30,582 nucleotides of DNA from a virus, in IMG/VR virus record IMGVR_UViG_3300017751_000126, positions 1-30,582 of that record; one strand, 5' to 3'. The notes beneath the pieces are model-generated. The model did no database searches. It saw only the letters and a program-made list of their open reading frames with translations, and had not been told where the DNA came from. The position numbers were made by a program, and so were the translations under genes. Positions 17,557-28,200 of this stretch are shown here, in pieces; the first letter of the stretch is position 1, and each line of letters starts with the position of its first letter.

Positions 17557-19254
17557 ATGAGTTATAGAAATCCAAAAATAGTAAACGATAGATCCGCAGA
17601 AATACTAGCTAAAGGTATATCTCAGGGTGTGCAAAATATATCTAAAGGTATTGAAGCGTTTGGTGCCGAACAAAGAAGAAACGAAATACTCCAGAAAAAA
17701 GAAAAACAAAATCTTATTAAGCTTCAAAATGAACATTCACAAAGTTCCGCTGTTTTTAATGCCGGGCTAGAAGGTATGTCTGCCTCTATGAAGGCTGCTA
17801 TGATCGAGGCAAATGAAGCAAATCTTAATAGAATTGACGAAATAAAAAGGGAGCAGCAGCGGGGTAATACCGATCCAAAATTATCAGCGGAGCTAGGTAG
17901 ATTAAAAACACAGATAGGTTCTGATGTAGAGTTTGGTAAAACAGTAATAGGCACTACTACCCTCTTGAAAGAAAATAGAGAAAAATATGAGAAGATAGGA
18001 AAAACCGTGTTTTACAAAGAAGAGTTAATACCTGTTTTGGATGAATATGGTGAACAAAAAATTGATCCTAATACTAACAAACCTATAACCGAGTACTCAA
18101 CGGCAAGATCTGTGGCTATAGTAGATGGATTTGGCGGAGATCCTGCTTATAGAGCAGACGTATATAGAAAAAAAGGTGTGTTAATGGCGCGATCTACACT
18201 TATAGGAAGTAAACCTCCAAAAGTATACGAAATACCTGCATCGGAATTTAAAACTATTGCAGATGATTTCATGATAGAGCTACCAAACTCTGCGGAAGCC
18301 GTGCGTAAAAGCATATTAGCTAACATGTTCGATGGAGGTGATTTAACAGGTTCAGCTTTGTCAAATGCAAAAAAATCTAATACCACCGACATAGCGGCTG
18401 ACGGGGACCAAATATTCTATAATGTTCAAACCCTTGATCCTGCATATATAGAGCAGGAGAAGAGTGCAGCTTATCAAAGCTCCGTAGCTGCCATAGAGGG
18501 TACATACGGAAATAGACAAGCACAACAAATACAATTAGTTAATTATGGAATAGATCCAAAAAAATATAATGATCTTGTAGATAAAGAAAAAGATGAACCA
18601 GGGGTTGCAAATGAAAAACAAAAAGAATTAATAAAAGAAAGAAGTAACCAAAACTTCGATGCGGCATTAGAACAAGAAGGCATAGTTATAAAGAAGACCT
18701 CAACAACAACAGGAGAAGGCGAAGACGCTGTTACTACCACTACTTCATCGTACGAAAAAAGAACAAAAGATCCTACAAAAAGCTTAAATTTAACAGAAGC
18801 TCAAAAGAAAATAAATGTTAGCAACGCTGAATTTAACAAAAGTCTTAATGATAGTATCACACCTTATAGTGCTGAAACAGGTGTATCACGACAGGAAAAT
18901 GCCGCAACTGCTTTAAATAATTTATTTGAAATTTCCGGGGCTGCAAGCGAAGGTAAAAAAATAGATATTATGGCGGGTAAAAAAACTTACAGGGAGGTTA
19001 AGTTTAAAACAAATAGCAGTGGGCAGTTAGTTCTTAATTACAAAACAGGATCAACGCCAGGAGAAGAAACTACTAAAGGCAAAGGGGATGATTCTAGGTC
19101 AAAAACATTAGTAATAAAGGATATTGGAAGATTAAAAAACTTGCTAGAAAATAATTTTAAAATGTCAGAATATCAATTGAAGTCAGCCCTTATCAAGTTC
19201 AAAAACGAATTAAAGATGGATGATTCTTTTTTTACGTCTAGCTCTAATAACTAA
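17557..19254 (+). CDS. Internal virion / ejection-type coiled-coil protein
   Basis: 565 residues. Positions 1-110 are Glu/Lys/Gln-rich helix (ILQKKEKQNLIKLQNEHSQ, then EANEANLNRIDEIKREQQRG). Residues 110-250 are mixed alpha/beta (YKEELIPVLDEYGEQKIDPN, KPPKVYEIPASEFKTIADDF). A Thr/Ser low-complexity patch (KKTSTTTGEGEDAVTTTTSS) lies at about 373-392. It has no signal peptide or enzymatic motif. Its place between the gp14-like protein and the giant protein matches T7 gp15, the middle subunit of the ejected tube, and that is the best guess; recognisable similarity to gp15 was not seen. It starts in A/T-rich DNA with no ribosome-binding site and ends 15 bases before the giant gene. Confidence 0.65.
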   Translation: MSYRNPKIVNDRSAEILAKGISQGVQNISKGIEAFGAEQRRNEILQKKEKQNLIKLQNEHSQSSAVFNAGLEGMSASMKAAMIEANEANLNRIDEIKREQQRGNTDPKLSAELGRLKTQIGSDVEFGKTVIGTTTLLKENREKYEKIGKTVFYKEELIPVLDEYGEQKIDPNTNKPITEYSTARSVAIVDGFGGDPAYRADVYRKKGVLMARSTLIGSKPPKVYEIPASEFKTIADDFMIELPNSAEAVRKSILANMFDGGDLTGSALSNAKKSNTTDIAADGDQIFYNVQTLDPAYIEQEKSAAYQSSVAAIEGTYGNRQAQQIQLVNYGIDPKKYNDLVDKEKDEPGVANEKQKELIKERSNQNFDAALEQEGIVIKKTSTTTGEGEDAVTTTTSSYEKRTKDPTKSLNLTEAQKKINVSNAEFNKSLNDSITPYSAETGVSRQENAATALNNLFEISGAASEGKKIDIMAGKKTYREVKFKTNSSGQLVLNYKTGSTPGEETTKGKGDDSRSKTLVIKDIGRLKNLLENNFKMSEYQLKSALIKFKNELKMDDSFFTSSSNN

Positions 19255-19269
19255 TAAAATTAAATACAC

Positions 19270-22200
19270 ATGTACAAATACCTAATAAACGGAAAAGAAG
19301 TCATTTTTAGAAACGATACCGACCTTTTAGCAGGCTTACACGAAGCTGAAATGATGGGTTATTCAATAGAGGATATCACCGACAAAAAGGAAAAGCCTAA
19401 GAAAAAAGAAGAGGACAGCACAGAGGTCAGCAAAGCTCCTGCGGGAAAGTCCATGATTGAAAAAATAGATTCTCCAAATTTTGCGGAAGACCTTGCGGTG
19501 AGTGCAAGCGAAGGGTCAGATGCGTTAGCACAAGAAGGTACGGAATTGCCTTCGGAAGATACTTCTTTGGAATTACCTCCGGTAACAATTGATGATATAG
19601 ATGCTTTTTATGCAGAGGATCAACAAATTGATTTACCTACATTGACATCTGTTTTAGAAGGCGACGAGAATAGAATAAAAGAATTTATGCAGATTCTAGC
19701 GAGAACTCCAAACATGAGTATGTCTAGCAAACAGATTGGAGCAGACGCTAATAATCCATACGCGGGAACCGTGGGCACACTTTCGTATACTAACCCAGAT
19801 ACAGGCAAAATAGAAGCTTCATTTGATTTAAGAATAGATGGGGCAGATCTTAGGGAAAATGAAATTTTAGCTAAAAGCAGTAAATTTAATAAATTTATTA
19901 ACAGATATGTGTCTAAAGATGCCTTAGCAAATATAGGCGCTCAAGCTGCCGAAATAAACAAGAAAAAAGGGGTAGTTACAAAGGATGAGGCTATAGCCTC
20001 TTTAGGGGTTAACAGAGAAAACTTTTTTACGGCAACAGAGGAAGTAATTGAGGATATATACGCAGGTGTTGATACAAGGCCTGGTATGCAAAACCTTTTT
20101 GATAGTAGGATAAAAGAGCAGCTAAAATATGATAAAGAAATAGCAGAAACAATAAAAACTTTATCAGAAGAAAATCCTAAAAAAACACAAGAGGAATTAA
20201 CTAAACAAGCTAGGGATATTGTATGGGGTAGGACTGTAGAGACAGAAAGACTTAGGCTTTTACAGAATAAAGTAGACGATTATTTATCTGCAAACGAGCA
20301 GGACAGAGGCCTATATAATTTAGGTACTGCGGTAACAAAAACAAAAGTTTTAAAAGAAAGAGAAAAGCAGAAAATAATACTTGAGGACAACATTCAAAAC
20401 TCAGAATCCTTACAAAAGTCATTAAATATAGCTGCAAAATATGTAAGCGGGGATGTAAACAATGCTGTTTTAAATGTCCAGGGTAAAAAAATAAATTTAG
20501 GAGATTTATCTGATGGATCAGATATATTACAATTTAAAAATGGTGTTAGAATTACTCAAAACCAAGTAAATTTATTAGAGCAAGCGGAAGCAGATTTAAC
20601 AGTGTCTCTCGAGAGCTTTAATCCAAAGCTAGAGGAATTACAGGACATAGACAAAAAGTTAGGCGATTTAGGTGTGCAATTAAAAGCGGCTGGATTAAAT
20701 TTTAGTATATTAGACAAATCTGCTAGTACGTTGTTTACAGGGCTTGGAAGTATCGGTACGAGCTTAGGGATGTTTGGTGCTAAAACAATCAATATAGGGC
20801 TTAGGGGGAGTATGGGTTTTTCAGCCTATAACCCTAGCGTAAAGCAGGTGTTTGACGATGTAGACGAATCACTCGATGAATTAGGATCTGATTATTCTGA
20901 GTACAAAGAATCAATACGAAGTTCTTATACGAGGGATTACAGTGTAAAAGAAGGTTTCAGTAGTTTAAGAGGATTTGGTAGATTCGCAGCTCAAGAAATA
21001 TCTACACAAGCACCGGTGCTAATCGCTATGGCCGCTTCTGGAGGTACTTTAGCGCCGTATGTAGTAGGAGCGTGGACAGCAGGAGAAAAAATGATGGATT
21101 TAGCTTATGAAAACACTCTTATGACAGAGGATTACAAGGCTAAATATGCAGATAAAATAAATGCTGCTACCGGAGAAGAAAAAGATAGGCTAAAGCAAGA
21201 GCTTGCAGATAAAATAAGGCAAGACAAAGTTGGTGCTTTTGATATGTATGCTAGAGGTATTGGTGTAGGTTTAGCTAACGGCGTATTTACAGCTTTAACT
21301 ACAAACCCTATATTGCAAAGAGGTATAAAAATGTACAAGACCAACGGGCTTGGTAAAGAGTTTCTTTTAAACACAAAAGAATACTGGAAAATGAATTGGA
21401 AACGAAATCTTGTTTATGATAATGCCTTAGAAGTTTCCGGCGAGCTAGCTACTAATGTCTTTGAAAATTTAATTGACGGCAGACCTATTTTTGAAAATGC
21501 TGATCATGTAGCAATAAGCAGTATAGGGTTTTCATTTGCTTTTTCAGGATTACCTTTTTTACAGGGAGCCGGAGTACGGGCTTTATCTTCTACGAAAACA
21601 ACAAGAGAAATAGATGCGCGACAACAAAAAATTTTTAAAAAAACAGCGGCATACCGAAAAATAAAAGATAAAAGAACTAAAATAGCTAAAGATCTTAAAG
21701 CTGAATTAGCTGAGTTAACTACTGCTCAAGCCGAAGCTGTAGAAAAATCTATTGACCAAGCAGCTAATGGTATTGATTCTTTTGGATCCGAAATGGGACT
21801 AAAAATTACAAGTCTTATAAATGAGGCAAAGAGAAAAGCTAAGGATATAGTCAATAATAAAAGCTTAAATTACACAGAAAAGCAAGAAATGCTTAAGGAC
21901 CTAGAGGCTAAATTTGATTTAGCGGTGCAAGCAAGAGAAAACTTTTTAGACATAGCGGCTTATGGTGACAACTTTGCGTTACTTAAATCCGGGGATAACA
22001 ATAAATATAATTCCCTTATAGAGCAAGCTCAAAAAGAACTGGGTACTAATGACATAAATAAAAAAGTTGAGCAACGAGCTTCTGACATATTTAGAGCCGA
22101 ACAAATCACGGAAAAATTTGAAAAAAATAATAAAAATAATAAAAACGCCGTATTAGTAGCCACCCAAAAAGAAGCTACCGATGCTATTAATGCGTTAGAC

Positions 22201-25200
22201 GCCCCTGCAAAAAACAAAACCGATGCCATATCTAACATAAAAAACGGCGGAGGTGGAGTTAATATACCATTAAATAACGGCAAAACATTTGCGGTAGCTG
22301 TGACCGAAAATCAAGTTGCGCAAGCTAAGCTAGGTGTAATGGAGCACGAGATATCTCACGGGGTAATGGATGCGATTTTTGCTAATAGCCCTAAAAAGTT
22401 AAATCAAATGCGGAATCAGGTGGAGGCTTGGATGAAAAAAAATCACTCATCACTTGATTTTAAAATACAACAAAATTTAGCGGCTTACAAAAACGCCTCG
22501 CAACTTGAAAAAGATAATGAATACATGGCTAATTTTTTCGAAATAATAGGCGAAGGCAAGCTTAACATTAGCGGAAAAGAAAATAGGGCATTTGCTGGAC
22601 TTACAGGTTTTATGATGCAAGACATGGCAGATGGTATTTATGATTTTGATTTCAAGGGCACTAATGATTTTGTAGCTTTTGCTATTTCTATAGGTAAGGG
22701 AATTAAAAACGGCACTGTAGATATAAGTAATGTATCAAAATTAAAAAAATCGGTTGAGAGCTTGAATATTAAGGAGGACACAAAGAAAACAGCAACAAAG
22801 CCTAAAGTTAGTAAATCAATGAAAATTGAGGCTTTAGAGCAAGCATATTTTGACTTACAAGATCAAGCAGCGGAGGATCCGAACAACTTAGCTTTATATG
22901 AAAGAATGGAAAAAGCTGGTGATGCACTTGATGCGGCACTCGCTGCTCCAGCTACAGAGGCTACGCCTACAGCAGAAGCCGTTCAGGAAGCTCCTAAGGA
23001 GATAATAGTTAGACCTAAGGCAGATAAGTCTAAAAGAAAATATTCGTTAGATAAAGACGTTAAAAAAGAAATAGAGCCTAAAATAGCAGAAGCTCAAAAA
23101 CTGAATAAGGAACTAATAGCTAAGGAAAAGAAATTAAACGCCGACGCTATTGCGGAGATCGAAGCTATTGATGATAAGGCTGAAAGCAGAACAAGTCGAG
23201 AAAAAAGAATAGCTGATCTTAAAAACAAACCATTAACCGTAGAAAAACCTCCCGCTCTTAACAAAATAGAAAGAGAAATAACAGCCGCTTTAGAAACACC
23301 TATAAATAAAGCAGTAAACTTATTTACTAAGCTTTACTACGATAAGATTGCTAAAAATGCAACTGCTGCCGTAACACGTGAAGAGTTTATGCAGTCTGCT
23401 AAAGCAGAAATAACCAGCCTTACTATTAATGAGTTTAGACCCGAAACTATAAACAGATCAGGAGAGGAAGTTATTAATGACATCGAAGATATCATATTTC
23501 AAAGGGGAGGACTTCGTCTTAGGAACTTAGCACAAAGACTAGGTGTTATAAGCAAAGAACAAGGCATATCCAGAGGAGCTGATGCTTTAACTAAGATAGC
23601 AGATACTTCTACCGATATATCTTCCGATACAGCAATTGAATCTATAACAGAACAGTCATTGAGAAAAGTTTCAGCCTTACTAGCTAGTGACACAAGAACG
23701 GAACAAGCTAAGCAGCAGGTTAAAGAATTCTGGATAGAAAACGAAGGTAACACAAAAGTTGAAAACTTTAAAAAGCTACCTAACCTTATTAATAATATTC
23801 TTTCGGAAATGTTTGGTATAACCGAAGGTACGTTAACAGCTAGGTCGGGTAACCTAAATAAACAGGATTATGCCAATGCGGTAGAAGGTTTTACTAAGCA
23901 ACAAGCAGTATTTACAATAAAAGAAGGCGATACTACTAGAGAGGCAAGAGTGCCTTTAGATGAGGTGGGTGCTTTTCAAGATAGTCTGAACGAGCAACGA
24001 ACATCTAATCCTGACTTTTCTTACAAAAGAGAAGCAAATGAATCTATAGCGGAAGCTTTATTTAGATTTTTACCTCAAACAAGCGCAGGAGATTACAAGT
24101 ATGCAAGCGGGCGCAAGGGGAGATTTTCTGGTAAATCAACGGGTCTACCTAAAAATTTAATGAATCTGGCCTACAAAGTTGAAAGCAGAAAAACAACCGG
24201 TATAGGTAATGTAGAAAGAATTGAGCAAAAGCTCACAATGGACGAAGTACTTGAAGCTATAGGGGCCAGAAAAAATGAAGACGGCACCATAGTTAAAAAG
24301 CCAGAAGTTAGCGGTAGAGATAAAGAAGGACAAACATTATTGGGCTTAATAAACTTGTTTGGTAGAATGACTACAAATGAGTTAAGCCGAACGGAGGGAG
24401 ACTTAGATCCTATGACTATAATGGATTTAGAAATGGGTAAAAACCCTAATATGTATTCCCGTGCCTTAACCAAAAACTTCTTTATACCTGGAAATAATGA
24501 ATTAGTAAAAGGTTTAAATAATAGACTTAAAACTAGGTTTGGTCCAAACTGGCAAGACAGAAAAGTTACCAGCTTAGCCGATGTAGTAGACTTCATTTAC
24601 AAAGACCTAAGAGGAATAAACCTAAATACCGCTAGAGCATTTACTTACGAATACATAGAACAATTAAGAAAATCAGATGATGTTACAGAAGGCGAACTAG
24701 CTGAGGCAGTGGGAAGAGCAGTAGGTAATGCTTATGGTACAGCATATAAAAACATACTAGAAAAAGTTGGTATGAATAAAATATGGAATAGCTTATCTAA
24801 AAAATCATTAGACAAATTAAGTGACGAAGCTAAGGTCGAAAGAATTGAATCTTTTTTAAAAATATACGCAAGAACTTTTACAAATGAAAAGTTTTTAGGA
24901 ATGACTAATAACGCTGACTTATTTAATGAGTTAGCTAAAGCCACTGGGCTCGGTAAAAAAGGACTGGATAAATTAGGTTTCACTTTATCTGCAGAACCCG
25001 GCATAAATCCTAGAACAGAAAAGGAACAAACTAATATATTTATAAAATTAAATAAAAAACCTATAAAGAAAGTAACAGGTACTGATTACATTAAAAAGCA
25101 AATAGCAACTGGGAATACTAATAAAGTTAACGCTGCCGGAGTAACCCTAGAAAAAGATGCTAAAAACGCTCACGAGCTTATTCTTTCTGAAATAGACCCC

Positions 25201-28200
25201 CTGATAGAATCAGGCGACTTAGCAGGAGCTTCTGAAAAATTAGCTATAATGAGGCTAGGTACAAACGCTTTGATTCGAAAAGTTTCTTTATTAGGGAAGT
25301 TTATTAGATTGTCACCTAAAGACACTAAATTTATATTAGAGCACGAAACAGCGGCTGTGTTTATATACGACGCTTATCAACAGTACATTAATGACAAAGG
25401 CACTACTACAGCTAAAAATAAATTAGAGAAATTCTTAAAAACGGCTTACGTAAATGTTATTTCCAAAGAACTTGACGATGCCCTACCAAGAGTAGGTGGT
25501 GTTGAAAGAATGAACACTAAGGAAGTTAAAAGGATTATTAACAAAAAAGGTACATTTGTAATAGATTATGCGGCTCAAAGAAAAAAATTAGTAAAACAAA
25601 ACAGCAAATCATTACCCTTAAATCTTCGCCAAGAAGGAATTAGCCTAGAAGAATCTATAAAGCAGGCTGAAAACTTTGATAAAGCTATAACCTTAGGTAA
25701 CAGCCTGGATCAGCCTACTAGAGGTATTAGTATCTGGGATTTTGATGACACATTGGCAACAACTAAAAGTAACGTATTATTCACAATGCCTGACGGCACT
25801 AAAGGTAAAATTGACGCTTCTAAGTTTGCCAAGGAAGGAGACGCTATGCTAGCGAAGGGCGCTAAATTTGATTTCAGCGAATTCAGCAAAGTAATGAATG
25901 GAGCTAAAGGGCCCTTTTTTAACAAGGCTGTTGACAGAAACAGAAAATTTGGTAATAAAGATGTTTACGTGTTAACCGCTAGGCCGGCTAATAGTGCTAA
26001 TGCTATACACGAATTTCTTAAGGGTGTAGGCCTTGACATACCACTTGCTAATATTACGGGGCTCGCGAGTTCAGATCCACAAGCTAAAGCTAACTGGGTT
26101 GTAGGTAAATTCGCAGAAGGTTATAACGACTTTTACTTTGCCGATGATCATGTAGGTAATGTTAATGCCGTAAGCACCGCACTTTCTGCTCTAGACAATG
26201 TAAAAAGTAATGTTGAGCTTGCTAAAGCTGCAAAGTATTCTAAGAAAATACGTAGAGAGTACAGTACAATACTTGACAAGCTACGCGGAGGCGATGTAAC
26301 AGAAGGCAATAAAGTGTTCTCGGCAGAGCAACAGATAGATGAAGTATTTGACTGGGTTAATTCTTTAAACATACCAGAAAAGAATAAAGGTAAGTATAAA
26401 AGAGCAGCATTAAACTTTGTAGCAAAAAGCCCTACTAATTTCCCTGTTGATGCGGAAATTGTAAATGAGGCTATGCGAATAGCCGAGCTGAAGAAGCTGG
26501 ACGTGATGAATTTTAATAATCCGCGCGAAATTATAGATAAATTTGCAGGAGAGGTTAAGGCTAAAAGATTGGATCCTAATAAAGAAAAACAATTTTTTAA
26601 TAAAAAATCTTTACCTGAAGGAGTAGAAACATTTCAAATAATGCCTAACCGCTGGGGACAACTAGCTGTTAGAAAAATGTTAGATACTCATTGGGGTGAA
26701 AAAACTAACCCCTGGTGTGTAACAGCTCAAGAGCCCGGATACACAGCTGCAGAGCAAAAAGAAATAAAAGAAAATCCTCCTTTTCTTCCCGTTGGAACTA
26801 AAAGCGAAATTCAGTACGAAGCTATAGTCGATGCCGGCGTTGTGGTAAAACAAGCGTTTGATAATGCAAGTATCCCAGAAACCCGAGAGCTTCCGCTTGA
26901 CTTTGTCGGTAATTTAAAGCCAGGTTGGGTCGCGGGAGAAACAATGTATGAAAGCGTAGAAGTTGATGATAGTAAAGCAATACGAGAACGCAGCCAAGCT
27001 GATTATGACAGGGAACTTGCCGCTCGCGAAGCAAAAGGTTTTAAGGTAGAAGAAGGTAGTTATAGCAACCGTGAAGGTATATGGTTTGCTCGAATACGAC
27101 GCAATAATGATCCTAAAGTAAACAAGGTTCGTCAATACACTTCTTACTACAAAACTAAAGACCCAAACATGACTCAGGAAGAGTTTGATAACGGGCCCGC
27201 TAAAGGGGGAGCTGTTAAAAACCCAGAGATAACGCCTACTGGCCCAGTTGAATTAACTTTCGGGTCTCGTCAAATGTGGAGAAGTTACGGCAAACCGATT
27301 AGCCGCGAATTTGTTAACGAAGATACGGGAGACGTGGAGATTGATGATGGCGGTTTTGAAATAGCATTTAAAGATGGTAAATTGCTGGCGCTTAAAAATC
27401 TTGGCGGGCAAAAGCAACAATGGTTTGATAGAATGGATACAGGCACGGATCAATTGGCTTTAAAAGTACCTAGAGATGCTAAGGGTAATATAACTGGACG
27501 GTCTACCATGATGAATACCAATACAGGTAAAGTGTTTAGCAAAGATTATACTAATTTGACTAGGTACTCTAAAAAAATAGAGCCTACCCTTAATAACCTT
27601 ATAAATGAGCTTTCTACTAAAGGCGATGCAGTTAATTCATCAACAACTAATTTAAAGGCACAGCCTAAAGAAGTTAAAGAAGTAATAAATGCGCTTGATG
27701 TAAAGAGTGATACGCAGCAGGCTAGGGTTAGATACAGCATGGATCTTAACAAAAGATTCAATCAAATAATTGAAGAAAAATCTGGCATAGAATCATTTAA
27801 AGAATATCAATCTGTTAAAGCCAAGAAAAAAGGCGCTAAAAAAGGCCGACTTAGTTTCTTTATTCCTCCTTCAGCAGAAGATTTTATGGGGTTGTTGTAT
27901 AAAACTTTACCTAAAGGTAAGAAGGGAGAATCAGCTATGGCTTTTTATAAAGAGCATTTGATTGATCCTTACTGGAAAGGTGTATCAGGACTTAGAACAC
28001 AAAGAATATCAATAGCTAAACAATATAGAGCTCTTAAAAAAGAATTGGGTATTGTGCCAAGAAAACTTAAGAAAACCTTTAAGTATGAGGACGAAAACGG
28101 TAACATGAAAGAAAGTCTATTTAGCAAAGAAGATGCTATTAGAGTTTATGTTTGGGATGCTCAAGGATTTGACATAGACGGTTTATCCAATGTTGATTTG

